Shown: positions 33,601 to 42,863 of the stretch, piece by piece | Position numbering within the stretch: the first letter of the stretch is position 1 | How the letters are laid out: every line of letters begins with the position of its first letter | NCBI GenBank assembly: GCA_033557465.1 | Contig: CM066033.1 | Span: 15,377,080 to 15,441,079 of the forward strand | Source of the DNA: Ichthyophis bannanicus | Taxonomy: Eukaryota; Chordata; Amphibia; Gymnophiona; Ichthyophiidae | Length of the DNA stretch: 64,000 bases | Reading direction: 5' to 3' | Position numbers and translations under genes: made by a program | Notes under the pieces: generated by a model | What the model was told of the DNA's origin: nothing | Databases searched by the model: none | What the model saw: the letters and a program-made list of their open reading frames with translations, nothing else

Positions 33601-34065
33601 TCGGTCCTGCAAAAAGGTGGTGGTGTTGAAATCCCCGGCGAGGACCACCAAACGGGAGGTGTGTAGGTAGGGGCGGATGACCCCAAACAGGGTCTTCCGC
33701 GCCAACTTAGACTGGGGGCCGTAGACCACCACGAAACGAAACCGATGAGGCCCACAGTAGCCGTCTAAGAGCAGACACCGGCCCTGCTCCAGTTCCCACA
33801 CGTACTGCACCTGAAATCGGTTAGACGTGAACAAAACCGCTACTGCTGCGTAGGGCTGTGCCGCAAGTGACCAGTACGAAGGGCCCCACCTCCACTCTCG
33901 CTTCGCCCGATGAAGGCTAGCGAGCGAGGTGAGCCTGGTCTCCTGCAAGAAGATGACATCCAGCCCACTCGTAGAAAGAAAATCATAGGCCGTAGCCCGC
34001 GCCTGGTCTGAGAAAATGCTGGCCACGTTGATGGTGGCGCACGAGAACGCAGGAGTGCACGCCAT
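30670..34065 (-). CDS. Tx1-like L1 ORF2: endonuclease-reverse transcriptase
   Basis: An uninterrupted 1131-codon frame. Residues 1-235 are an APE-type endonuclease: ATINVASIFSDQAR, FLQETRLTSL (Glu), VVVYGPQSK, VVLAGDFNTTTF (Asp, Asn), RIDRIYVS, AVDFSDHRVLSV (Asp-His). RT spans about 400-720: VPGRDGLPVEFYRTF, WRPLSLLNADRKILAKCLAN, VSLDQSKAFDRVSHRYLW (motif A), GVRQGCPLSPLLYVFSLDPF, VVAYADDISVYVDG (YADD). The C-terminus has the CCHC-like CPRAGCEGQAETMDHFLRQC used by L1 ORF2. It nicks target DNA and copies its RNA there. Its ATG lies two bases after the ORF1 stop (TAGGCATGG), which suggests reinitiation. No missing catalytic residue seen, so it may encode an active enzyme. Confidence 0.93.
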   Translation of the reverse strand: MACTPAFSCATINVASIFSDQARATAYDFLSTSGLDVIFLQETRLTSLASLHRAKREWRWGPSYWSLAAQPYAAVAVLFTSNRFQVQYVWELEQGRCLLLDGYCGPHRFRFVVVYGPQSKLARKTLFGVIRPYLHTSRLVVLAGDFNTTTFLQDRGGERCPPSYEGLFLAEMTRTADLVDVFHRAFPRSPGFTYYHGTCRSRIDRIYVSARVECSPPQLQAVDFSDHRVLSVSFLANHEELSRGPGLWRLNVQLLATSEVVQEFLAFLADQETLLGVFPSRGAWWDEVKTRARQLFRSRGTSMARSRYLTYTVLRRSLDRLVSRGAAREEVEEVRVQLRGLLYDRHASLCFEGAAGGVATPDLFLTCRERVRRREVMALRGEDGAIHTSQEDLLRMVGEYFSDLFGDRPVDLTHIREYLGLPPVYSAVVQAQVDALAAPIQQVEVERAIRAMPLGKVPGRDGLPVEFYRTFIAQLAPFLTSLFQEIMDTGSLPRSFRESVLLLLSKGKDDSSLDFWRPLSLLNADRKILAKCLANRLVEVSGDLLSPSQYCSVRGRGVLDAVATVREMVERGRSLQRDHWLVSLDQSKAFDRVSHRYLWVVLQHFGLPAGFLFVVQALYRGGVSFPFINGWLGRPFGVASGVRQGCPLSPLLYVFSLDPFLRRLSSGGLRGLEAPGAPPVTVVAYADDISVYVDGTEGVEALREAVEEYSGVAHSVVNHSKCQTLWLGPSEASPPSCAPFPPPVGEVRVLGLVFGSEDCAESNWDRCLETARCRVLRWRGWRCTYEEKIKLLGTFLLPLFLHVATVFVLPLSRQASVCAVFFCFLWGNRLNPVQRNIVCLDRAEGGLGMLHPLVFLSVLSMAFHLGRMREGGGVWWVASYREWFSRFWEQWEGASSVPRVRRRGEQAPSYVFVMVGLIRRWGVTDPLAQSLGRKGLYRMVLTSHYQPRWALRDCPADVMQRGLRLLNSPRLPKKVRDVAWLSFHGRLYVRDNLKYRSQAERVCPRAGCEGQAETMDHFLRQCPFNVEACRLVSAALHLRDLSLLTYAEWVYGAWSFPLRQDSGTLYLVTAVVRYHLWQARCHVSTRGLVLPLDEVVRDILEEVSSMAQRERRVVEAHRWERLWRHLTLRPP

Positions 34066-34067
34066 GC

Positions 34068-36285
34068 CTATTTCGAGTGCAGTGACCCTTTCCTCCTCTT
34101 CTCACCAACCCCAGGATCCCCAGAATCCCGCTTGCAGGACAAGCCCGCGAGCTGGAGCACCTCCTCCTGGTCCACGTCGACCACCTCGAGGATCTCCTCC
34201 TCCTCCCGCTCGACCCTGTCACCCCAGGAGGTGCTGGCGCCCCCGGGACCACCAGGCAAAGCTGTCGCGAGGGCAGACCCAGCCCCCACGGGATGAGGAG
34301 GCACAAACGGGTCAGGGGTCGGAGGAATGACCTCCTCCGTGGGGTCCACCACCTGTACTGCCCCCCCCTCCCCGGACAAAGACTGAGACAATACGACAGT
34401 GCCCACCCCCGCGGGGGAGGCCAGGGCGGCCGGGTCAGCAGGGGGCTCCTGCGAAGGCCCCGAACCCAACTGCGGGGGTACAAACCCATCCTCCCTCACC
34501 CGTCGGGCGCCAGTATCCCCCTTGATTGGAGGACCCTGACTGCGGCGCGCCTTCGGCATCTTTGAAGGTCGCCGCTGAGGAAGAGGGGCCGCCCCCGCCG
34601 CTAACCGCTCCGAGCGCCGCACAGGAAGCCCTGCCTCCACAGGCAAGCCCTCATCTGCCTCAGCCGCATCAGCAGCCAAAAAGACAAAACGGTTGATGTC
34701 CAACACGGGCTCTGCATCCGGCAACGGGGATGTCTCCCGTTTCTTCCTTTTGGACTTGCCACCCTTGGAAGGGACCGTAGTCCATTCCTCAGGTGGCACC
34801 ACCCTCAACCCACTATCCTGTCATGATACATTAACCTCCACCACATCAACCCTCTCCTCCTTCCTACCCGAATCCCCTCCCCCTGGTGGCTCCCTCGGCT
34901 CGATGGACTCCTCTACCCTAGGGCCCTCGGACTCCTCCTGAGGGAGAGGGGCCTCCACAACCTCCTCCCGCACAGAAGCCCGAGGTGGAGTGACGGCATC
35001 CCTCCCCGGTCCATTGTGTGACGCGGAGGGGCAGCGGGCGAAGGGGTGGCCCATCTCCCCGCAAAGGTTACACCGAATTAGCAGACACCCGGCCAAGGCG
35101 TGACCCCGTCCACCACAACGGGTGCAGACCTGCTCGGGACAGTTCATGCTCAAATGGCGAAATGAGCCACAGCGGTGACACTAGCGGGGTTGCCCGGGGT
35201 AATAGCACAAGATGCGATCCCGACCTAGAAAACCAGCCGAGGGCACGTGCTGCACCACGTTCCCCACCTCACGCAAACGGATCCTGCCCTTCCACGACCC
35301 GTCCCACACCCCTAGGGGCCCAGCGCCCTTAACCAGGGGTGCGAGGAGCACCGCATGGCGCGACAACCAAAACTGGATGTCCTGCCCTGGGAGCGACTCA
35401 TTCCTGGATAGGATGGTCACAGGTACCGTCCCCTGGCGAGAGATAGGCACAACACGAAAGTCAGCCCACCCTCCCTGCCCCCTCTGCTGCTGGTATCGGT
35501 CCCAGAAAATCTCCAGCCCCCGTCTCAGCATGAAACTAACATCATATTCAATGGTGTTGTTCATGTGGATAAAGGCGTAGAGATCTCCTGGGAGAAACCC
35601 CAGCCCAAGGACCATCCTCAAGACCTGTTCCCTGGATGGAGGGGACCCCTCCCCAGCCCATCGGATCTGCGCCACGTTGCGCCGTCGGACCTCACCCCCT
35701 ACCCCTCTTTGGAACCCTCCCCCACCTCCTCCCCCTCCTGCGGGACCATTCCCCTGTGAGTTCCCCCTCCCCCCACCTTCACCCGACTTCCCCGGAGTGG
35801 TGCCCGACCCCCTCAGAGCCTCCGCAAAGGTACGGGGGGGGGGAAGCCGACCCCCCAGCTCCCATCCCCTGCCTACCTTGACCTTCCCCTGCTGCTACCT
35901 GCGGGGGATCCTGCTGCTGGTCTGCAGGATCCACAATCTCCCCACATGGGGCGACCTGAGAACTGGGCAAGATCATCTCTGCCAAAACCGAATCTGGAGT
36001 GCTATCCTTTCCGGATCCCTGGGTGCCACCGAGAACCCCTGGATCACCCCCTGCCGCCACCTCCATCTGCTGAAAGGCAGCAAAAGCCCCAGGAGGGCCC
36101 GACGGGGTCTCCAAGGCTAATCGCAGGGCATCACAAACCTGGTTCTCGGTGACACCCAGGGGACCGGAAGGCTCCCCCAAACCTCCTTCCCGCGTTCCCG
36201 ACCCAGCGCAAGGCTCCTGGGTCTCGGCCACCACTACCGGGGACGGACCCCGCTCCCCTTCATTCCCGGGATCCAGGGGGACCAC
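34068..36285 (-). pseudogene. Tx1-like L1 ORF1 with CCHC knuckles (two stops, one frameshift)
   Basis: RNA-binding protein of the element. The N-terminal part (36285-35850) is one frame; near a run of eight G at 35836-35843 the reading moves to RTFAEALRGS and continues through AQIRWAGEGSPPSREQVLRM, LGFLPGDLYAFIHMNNTIEY and VRRRNVAQ, a Tx1 ORF1 core. A TAG at 35181-35183 replaces a codon before CHRCGSFRHLSMNC; the knuckles CTRCGGRGHALAGC and CNLCGEMGHPFARC follow. A TGA at 34821-34823 separates the basic C-terminal part (34808-34068). Both stops look like C-to-T changes (CAG/TAG, CGA/TGA). The start is uncertain. Confidence 0.8.
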
Positions 36286-38297
36286 CGCCCCCCTGACCCT
36301 ACTGAGAACAACTCCTTCCCTCGTTCCAAATCAGCCACTACCTCCTTCCCCAATATATGACCAGTCGTCCGCTCCCCCCTTTCCTCCATCCGCCCTTCCC
36401 CTAACCCACCGTCCGCTACCCCCTTTACGGCTACCGACAACAAGGCAGGACCTGCCCGAGACAACAGGGCAGATCCCCCACCCAGAACATCCCCCACACC
36501 TCCACCTCCACCCCCCTGCCCCTTGTCCCTCTCAGGTCCTACCTGGTTGTCGGTGCCAGACGTGGCACATGGGTCCAGAACCACCTGGCCGGTAGCCACG
36601 GTTCCAGCAGGAAGGGCGGACGCCCCCCTGCGAGCCAGGCCCCCCTCATCCACACTGGCGGAAACTGCAGGCGCCTGTTCCTCCCGCTCCGCTGACACAG
36701 AAGACAAAGAAACATTCTGTCCCTGCTCTTGACTCCCCTCAGGGGCTGCAGAAAACGAACAGCAGCCCCTACCCCGCTCCTTCCCTTGTCCTGCACCCCT
36801 CCGGTGCCAGACAGTCACCTCTGAAAAAGATGGGCGGCCATCCTGCAGCCGTCGTGGAGCAGGAAGAGCAGCCAAGACAGGGGAGTCGCTATTCACAGCA
36901 GCCCCCCCACCCCAAGTCCGCACTGAAAATCCGGTACCCACTGCAGGGGAATGAACTCGGCGGTCAAACAGCACAGAGCCTTGAGATCCCCGACGCTGCT
37001 GCATCGGATCCGAGTGCGAATCACCACCTCGAGGACATTTTTCAGCGGAGGACGAGCGGGGAAATCCAGGCAGAGCCTCCTCAGACCGCCGTTGCTGCTC
37101 CTGCGGCAAGGCAAAGACAGAATCCCGGCTCGCTTCACACTTCCGGGAATACCCGGAAGTGACGTTACACCCCTGGCGGCGGCCATCTTGGAGTGTCGAT
37201 CGGGCTGGGGGAAGCCCTGCAGAGACCTCCTCCATCGGGGCAATCCTTGCATCGGCGGCAACGGTGAGAAGCCTGACGTCACGGGGAACTGCCTGGCGGC
37301 CATCTTGGGGCACCCCACCAACACACGCTGATGTCGGGAGAGCAGGTAAATGAACGGGAAAGGCCTGCTGATGGGAAAGATCAACTCCTCGGACACCCTG
37401 CTCACTGCCCCAATCATTAGTGCAGGAAATCGATGTCTGCAATCGGGTCGTCGGCGGGGCTGTCATCATTGGCTCCAAAGAATCTAGGTGGGCAGGGACC
37501 CCGCCCCCAAACGCCCAGGCACCAGCTTTCACCAATTCAACTTCACCCTGAAAGGGCAACAGAGAACGGGACTGTCGATTTCCTACCGGCTTACCCACCC
37601 CCGGGGGTCTCCCCTGGACTACAGATCTACCCTGCCATCTATCATAGTTGTGATACACTTCAGACAGGGACCCACAACCCTGGCTCCTCAGATAGATGAT
37701 TTCCTGGTGTTTAGCCTTCAAGGCCCGCTTTACCCCCTTTCTATAGATGGTATAGGCCACCCACTCCTCACCGGGAATGGTGGCCTGCAGGCTCTCCAGG
37801 TGGGAGAGCTGAGTTTCCAGCTGGGCCGCCTCCTTCTGGAGACCCTGGAGCCGCCGTACTGCCACCACAATCTCCTCTGGGGCCCTAGCTGGTTTCTGGA
37901 AGGATGGCAGGCCCGACCCTCCGTCCTCATCCTCACTGGAAGAGGTAGAGGCCTCCTCCAGGACCCGAGGCGGAGGGGGGAACCCACCTCCTCCAGCACC
38001 GTACGGGGCAGGCTTCCAAGGCCTCCCCAGGGCCTCTCCCTGCCTCCACCCAGCCTCCACACCCTGCCTGGGGAGGAGAGAGGAGCCTCCTCCCTGGGGC
38101 AGCGGGCCCAAACCTCCGGGCAAGTGGGTCCCTGTTCCCTGACCATCTGTAGTCCTACCTGGGGAGGCCCCCTCCTGGGGTATCGGCTGAAGACAGGTCC
38201 CAGCATCCTCAGTAGTCTGCACCAAAGGAGGCCTACCAGGCCTGGTAGGCCTCTGAGCCTGGGCGTCTCCTGCTGGAGGTGGCCCAGGGCCCGACAT
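36234..38297 (-). CDS. Long open frame upstream of Tx1 ORF1, unknown
   Basis: A 687-codon frame starting MSGPGPPPAGDAQAQRPTRP. Residues 1-110 are proline- and glycine-rich, then an acidic cluster (STSSSEDEDGGSG), then about residues 138-205 a helical, coiled-coil-like segment (VAVRRLQGLQKEAAQLETQL, then WVAYTIYRKGVKRALKAKHQ). The later part crosses the promoter-like block at 37138-37310 and looks low in protein character; GC richness alone could keep it open. I recognise no domain. It overlaps the start of ORF1 in another frame. It may be an extra ORF of the element, a captured sequence, or partly chance. Confidence 0.4.
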   Translation of the reverse strand: MSGPGPPPAGDAQAQRPTRPGRPPLVQTTEDAGTCLQPIPQEGASPGRTTDGQGTGTHLPGGLGPLPQGGGSSLLPRQGVEAGWRQGEALGRPWKPAPYGAGGGGFPPPPRVLEEASTSSSEDEDGGSGLPSFQKPARAPEEIVVAVRRLQGLQKEAAQLETQLSHLESLQATIPGEEWVAYTIYRKGVKRALKAKHQEIIYLRSQGCGSLSEVYHNYDRWQGRSVVQGRPPGVGKPVGNRQSRSLLPFQGEVELVKAGAWAFGGGVPAHLDSLEPMMTAPPTTRLQTSISCTNDWGSEQGVRGVDLSHQQAFPVHLPALPTSACVGGVPQDGRQAVPRDVRLLTVAADARIAPMEEVSAGLPPARSTLQDGRRQGCNVTSGYSRKCEASRDSVFALPQEQQRRSEEALPGFPRSSSAEKCPRGGDSHSDPMQQRRGSQGSVLFDRRVHSPAVGTGFSVRTWGGGAAVNSDSPVLAALPAPRRLQDGRPSFSEVTVWHRRGAGQGKERGRGCCSFSAAPEGSQEQGQNVSLSSVSAEREEQAPAVSASVDEGGLARRGASALPAGTVATGQVVLDPCATSGTDNQVGPERDKGQGGGGGGVGDVLGGGSALLSRAGPALLSVAVKGVADGGLGEGRMEERGERTTGHILGKEVVADLERGKELFSVGSGGRWSPWIPGMKGSGVRPR
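37138..37310 (-). promoter_or_regulatory. YY1/ETS/CRE-like motif cluster in Tx1 5' region
   Basis: On the sense strand: CCAAGATGGCCGCC-type YY1 sites at 37309-37295 and 37191-37178, both in the same direction; a full CRE TGACGTCA at 37281-37274; a back-to-back pair of ETS sites ACTTCCGGGNNNNCCCGGAA within 37160-37139; and an adjacent GACGTTAC-like CRE half. Human L1 has a YY1 site of the same core and orientation at its 5' end, where it sets the transcription start. I infer an internal RNA polymerase II promoter. Confidence 0.6.
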
Positions 38298-38357
38298 CCA
38301 GCCACAGGAAGGAAGCAGGAACTCCTCCCTAACAGGAGCTCTGCAGAACAGGTCTGC

Positions 38358-39962
38358 TCACCACAACAGCTGAACAGGAAGTGGGAGGAGCTGCCACTCG
38401 TGGGGCTGCAGAATCCTGCTCAATCTGTCCGCCAGGTAGTTTTCCTGGCCAGGGAGATAGACTGCCCTGAGGAGCATGTGGTGCTGCAAGGCAAAGGAAC
38501 AAAGGTTCTGGGCCTCTCGACAAAGGAGCTGGGAACCCGTCCCGCCCTGTTTGTTCACATAAAACATGGCGACCTGGTTGTCGGTCTGGATCAGAACAGA
38601 CTGATGTGCCAGGGAAGCAAGAAAGGCTTTGAGAGCCAAGCGGATAGCTCTGAGTTCCAGTAGATTGATCTGCTGGGCCGCCTCCCAAGGAGACCAGAGG
38701 CCCTGGGTGCACTTGTCTAGACAATGAGCTCCCCAGCCCTGTAGAGAGGCATCGGTGGTTAGCACCACCGAGTATCCAGGCATCTGAAAGGGTATCCCCC
38801 TCAGTAGGTTGGGTGGATGGAGCCACCACCTGAGGGAGGTCATGAAGGGTTTGGACAGCTGGATCCTGTCCTTGAGGCTGCCTGAGGCCTGTGACCACTC
38901 AGTCCGAAGGCACCACTGCGCAGGACGCATGTGGAGCCTGGCATTGGGAGTTACTTGCACAGTCAATGCCATGTGGCCTAGAAGCCTCAGGCAGAGTCTG
39001 GCGGAGACCTGTGACCTGCTTAGAAACTGGTTGGCTAAGTCCATCAGCCGCTGTGCTCTGCCTACTGGTAAGAATGCTGTGGCCAGCTGAGAATCCAACC
39101 TGGCTCCGATGAACTCTAAGTTCTGGGAGGGGAGCAAATTGGACTTTGCGAAGTTTATGACAAATCCTACTTTTTGGAGCACAGCAACGGTCCTGAGGGT
39201 AGCTTGTCGAGCCTCCTGGCAGGTCTGACCTCTTATGAGCCAGTCGTCCAGGTAGGGAAAGACAAAGATGCCCTGATTTCTCAGGTAGGCCGCAACCTCT
39301 GCCAGGCACTTGGTAAAGACTCTGGGAGCGGAGGTTAGACCAAAAGGCAGTACTCTGTACTGATAATGGTTTCCTCCCACAATGAACCTGGGGTACTTTC
39401 TGTGGTCTGGATGAATGAGGATGTGAGTGTAAGCATCCTTTAGATCTAAGGAGCATAGCCAATCTCCCTGCTGGAGGTAGGGCAGAAGACTTCCAAGAGT
39501 AAGCATCTTGAACTTTTCTTTCTCCAGGAATTTATTTAGGTTCCGGAGATCTAGAATGGGTCGAAGGCCACCGGTTCTTTTGGGTATTAGGAAATACCTG
39601 GAGTAGAAGCCGTGACCCTGGAAGTGAGGAGGCACAGGCTCCACCGCCCCGTCCACCAACAGACTTTGCAACTCCTGAAGGAGAAGGTCTGTATGCAGGG
39701 GAGGCCTCAGGGGCTCTCCCTGGAAAGTAAGGGGGGGGGGCAGTTGGTGAAAATGCAGTGCATAGCCCTTCTGAATGATGTCCAACACCCAACTGTCCTT
39801 GGTTATTAGGGGCCACTGGTGGGCAAACAGGGCTAGGCGGCCTCCTGTGCAGGGCTGGACGAGCAGGGACGGAATGGCTACACTCAAGGAGTCAAAAAAA
39901 CCCATCCTGCTGAGTGGGAGCAGGGGCTGGAAGCTTGGGGGCCCTCTGCCTACGGGGCCCAC
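38358..39962 (-). CDS. DIRS-3 reverse transcriptase-RNase H (cut by L1)
   Basis: A 534-codon frame. RT: FLIPKRTGGLRPILDLRNLN, LCSLDLKDAYTHILIHPDHR (motif A), YQYRVLPFGLTSAPRVFTKC, FVFPYLDDWLIRGQ (YLDD). RNase H: VVLTTDASLQGWGAHC (Asp), INLLELRAIRLALKAF (Glu), IQTDNQVAMFYVNKQG (Asp), YLPGQENYLADRLSRI (Asp). The genuine DIRS frame ends with HEWQ at about 38394, where the L1 begins; the last residues and stop are L1 5' sequence. The rest of the protein is at 29690 and beyond. No disruption within the part seen. Confidence 0.9.
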   Translation of the reverse strand: MGPVGRGPPSFQPLLPLSRMGFFDSLSVAIPSLLVQPCTGGRLALFAHQWPLITKDSWVLDIIQKGYALHFHQLPPPLTFQGEPLRPPLHTDLLLQELQSLLVDGAVEPVPPHFQGHGFYSRYFLIPKRTGGLRPILDLRNLNKFLEKEKFKMLTLGSLLPYLQQGDWLCSLDLKDAYTHILIHPDHRKYPRFIVGGNHYQYRVLPFGLTSAPRVFTKCLAEVAAYLRNQGIFVFPYLDDWLIRGQTCQEARQATLRTVAVLQKVGFVINFAKSNLLPSQNLEFIGARLDSQLATAFLPVGRAQRLMDLANQFLSRSQVSARLCLRLLGHMALTVQVTPNARLHMRPAQWCLRTEWSQASGSLKDRIQLSKPFMTSLRWWLHPPNLLRGIPFQMPGYSVVLTTDASLQGWGAHCLDKCTQGLWSPWEAAQQINLLELRAIRLALKAFLASLAHQSVLIQTDNQVAMFYVNKQGGTGSQLLCREAQNLCSFALQHHMLLRAVYLPGQENYLADRLSRILQPHEWQLLPLPVQLLW

Positions 39963-40185
39963 CCTGGCCCTTGGCTTGCTGACCCTGGCGGGCAGCTTGG
40001 GCAGCCTGATATTGAGGGTACTGTTTGTAGGCAGTGCCCTTCCTCGGCTAAAAGGACTTTTTACCCGAGCCCTTCTTTTTGTGAGAAGGGGCAGAGGTCT
40101 TCCTCTACAGCCTTGTCCGGGTGAGGTGCTCGGTCTCGAGCTCTGCGGCCTTCTCGGTCACGGGTTTGCCAAAAAGGTTTTCACC

Positions 40186-40783
40186 TCAGCAAGGGACATC
40201 GACCAACTTGTCCTGAACCCATGGCTCGAGGTCCGATGATTGCAGCCATGCCTGGCGTTGAGCCACGATGCCGGCTGTTGCGACTCGGGCCGAAGCCTCA
40301 AAGCCATCGTAGGCGGCGCGGGACAGGAACTTGGAGCATTCCCGAATCCCCGAGGACAAGGTCTTGAATCTCTGCAAGGGTTCCCCAGCGAGACCAGCAG
40401 AGAACCCGGTCAACTCCTTGGCCAGGTCCGCAAGTACATGCCCATGTACAGCTGGTAAGACTGGACACGGCAAGCAAGCATCGAGCCCTGAAAGCACTTT
40501 CTACCGACGCCATCGAGGTTCCGGGCCTCCCTGCCGGGGGGCACCGCAGAGTGCATCTTCTGACTTTTCAGACGATGCATGGCCGATTCCACAACCATGG
40601 AATGGTGTGGTAGCTGTGCCTTCTGAAACCCGGGCCTCTTACGGAGGCGATAGATGGAATCGACCCACTTGCTCAGAACCGGCGCCGAGGCCAGAGCCTC
40701 CCACATCCGGAAGAGGAGCCGTTCCAGCATCGGAGGAACCGGGACAGTAAAGGCCTCCTTCGGAGGAGAGTCATACTGTAGAG
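40186..40783 (-). pseudogene. DIRS-3 Gag, part after the hAT
   Basis: Two overlapping frames. 40783-40410: ALQYDSPPKEAFTVPVPPML, MWEALASAPVLSKWVDSIYR, HHSMVVESAMHRLKSQK, PPGREARNLDGVGRKCFQGS and SYQLYMGM. 40497-40186: LADLAKELTGFSAGLAGEPL, then LSRAAYDGFEASARV and SSDLEPWVQDKLVDVP. The order equals that in DIRS-2. The hAT and its 8-bp duplication split DALQYDSP. The change of frame after YMGMY is a frameshift or an overlap. Particle protein by inference. Confidence 0.75.
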
Positions 40784-40857
40784 CAGGGGTCTCAAACACG
40801 CGGCCCGCGGGAAGACCTTTGTGCGGCCCGCGATGCCGAAGAAACCTCCCCCCTGCT

Positions 40858-41199
40858 TCTGCTGCCGCTGCCGCTGCATGGCAGCGGCAGAATCAACTGT
40901 CCCGCGGCCCCTTCCCATCTGCCCGGCAAAGCATTTTCTCAGCTCCCATCAGCGGCAGCTTTCAGGGCCGCGAAGAGAGTAGTATTTCCCTCTCGCGGCT
41001 CTGTTAGCCTGCCGGGGCTGATGGGAATTCCCATAGCCCCAGCAGGCTTAACAGAGCCGCGAGAGGGAAATCACTCTTCTCTTCGCGGCCCTGAAAGCTG
41101 CCGCTGATGGAGCTGACAGCTGAGGGCTCTGCCGGGCAGACGGGAAGGGGCCGCGGGACAGCTGATTCTGCCGCTGCCATGGCAGCGGCAGCAGCAGAA
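40858..41199. repeat. Long inverted repeat (hairpin) in hAT
   Basis: Two arms of about 170 bp are complementary around a GAATTC centre at 41024-41029. Matching blocks: CCATGGCAGCGGC/GCCGCTGCATGG, CCCGCGGCCCCTTCCC/GGGAAGGGGCCGCGGG, AGCGGCAGCTTTCAGGGCCG/CGGCCCTGAAAGCTGCCGCT, TTTCCCTCTCGCGGCTCTGT and its complement. There is no loop, so the transcript would form an almost perfect double strand. Confidence 0.88.
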
Positions 41200-41239
41200 G
41201 CCCAGGGTTTGGTTTGTTTTTAATTTTTTAATTTACTTG

Positions 41240-41930
41240 GGCTGACGGGGGGGGGGGGGGGGAGGGGGTTAGGACAATTAATGGGGGGGGGGTTAGGACT
41301 GAAAATTGGGTGATGGGGGGAAAAAAATGAAAATGGGGTGATGGGTTAGGACTGGTAATGGACAGATGGGGGTTAGGACTGGAGGTGGTCTGATTGGGGG
41401 GCTAAGACTGAAAATGGGGTTATGGGGGGGCTAAGAATGAAGATGGGGTGATGGAAGGGTTAGGACTGGAAGTGGGCTGTTGGGGGGCTTAGGACTGATA
41501 ATGGGCTATGGGGGGGGGCTAGAACTGGTAATGGACTGGGGGGGGTGCTAGGACTGGAAATGGGCCAAGTAGAAGGGGGAGCTTGAACTGCAAATAGCTG
41601 ATGGGGACAGGGTCTTGGAATGGAAATGGGCTGAGTGGAAGGGGGCTTGGAATGGAAATGGGCTGATGGGGAGGGGGGCTTGGAAAGGAAATGGGCTGAT
41701 GAGGGGGGGGGGCTACGACTGGAAATGGGCCGAGTAGAAGGGGGAGCTTGAACTGCAAATAGCTGATGGGGACAGGGTCTTGGAATGGAAATGGGCTGAG
41801 TGGAAGGGGGCTTGGAATGGAAATGGGCTGATGGGGAGGGGGGCTTGGAAAGGAAATGGGCTGTGAGGGGAGGGAGCTAGGACTGGAAATGGGCTGATGA
41901 TGCGGGGACTAGAAGGGAGCGGATGCTGGG
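41240..41930. repeat. G-rich minisatellite in hAT
   Basis: Irregular tandem units of about 27-45 bp on the theme GGACTGGAAATGGGCTGATG followed by a G run. A higher-order duplication is clear: the block AGAAGGGGGAGCTTGAACTG to AAGGAAATGGGCTG occurs at about 41571-41698 and again at about 41737-41862 (166-bp shift). Open frames read here are composition artefacts. Confidence 0.85.
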
Positions 41931-42863
41931 TGGGGCAGGAGCTAGAAGGGAGTTGATGTTGGGGGACGATTAGAATGGGATGGGGCTGGGAGAGTGAAAT
42001 GGAGAGGGGAAATATATTTTGTGTGGGAGGGAAGAAAAATCTACAATTGGCCGGGTATTGGGAGAGTAAGTGGGGATTGAGGATGGAGGGGTAAAATTTG
42101 AGTGGATGAAATAGGAATGAGGAAAGAGCAAAAGGAGAATGAATAGTATGTTAAAGCAGATGTAGAGAGAATGGAAAAAAAACTAGGAAAGAAGAAAGGA
42201 CAAATGGACAGCAGACAATGGAGCGTTAGCAGAAGACACGAAGAAACCAGAAGAAAGTGGCTGGAACAATTGCAACTGAAAAAAAAATGCACAAAAGGTA
42301 GAAAAATATCTCTTTATTTTGAATTTATTAACTGAAATATGTCAGCTCTTGGAAATGTGCATCTTTAACGTCTGCACTTTATTTAATACAAGAGGAAATC
42401 AATTTATAGTTTTATTTCTACAGTGTTGTACATTCTAAGTTTGGCTTTTGGGGTTCCCAGTTTAATTGTCTTCCTGTTTCTAAATTGTGATTCCTTGTTT
42501 GGTGATGGTGTATGTTCTGCATGTGTAACTGAGCTGAGGTATTCTGTTTATGTAATTCCTATCTGACATTGCCACTTGTTCTCTTTCCCGAGTAGGTCAT
42601 GTATTGTTATTCTCTGAAATGTGTTGATTTAATATTTGAAGTGTTGCCTTTTGATAGTTAGGGTATGGTGCTTTGTGAGTCCTGGTAGTGCTGTTAGGAC
42701 ATGGCAGGTTTGCTATGGGTTCTAAATGGGCAGTGTTTCTAGTAGTTCCTAATGTGCCTGGCGGTTGGCACTGGTTTATAGTAATGTAGAAATCTTTTAG
42801 TCTTTCTTTATCCATACACTCATTAAGAGGCATGTTTACTAAAAGTTAGTGTATGGTAACATT

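Larger units (their letters stand above)
29695..38390 (-). mobile_element. Tx1-like L1 LINE, about 8.7 kb, in DIRS-3
   Basis: Minus-strand L1-clade element inserted after the codons for HEWQ in the DIRS-3 RNase H (38394) with the host frame resuming as HPLVVQQIF (29690). From 5' to 3': long GC-rich 5' region with promoter-like motifs, ORF1 (about 36285-34068), ORF2 (34065-30670), a 970-bp 3' UTR rich in G runs, and a terminal AATAAA near 29708. Any target duplication is 4 bp or less (CTCC/TTCC). ORF2 is uninterrupted. ORF1 has two stops and a homopolymer frameshift, so autonomy is doubtful. Confidence 0.88.

Noticed and set aside
37488..38663. 391-codon plus-strand frame
   Set aside because: It runs antisense across the junction of the L1 5' region and DIRS-3; it has no start context or motif.
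41240..41930. CRISPR-like array or coding repeat
   Set aside because: Units are irregular, G-rich and without unique spacers; this is a minisatellite in a hAT element.
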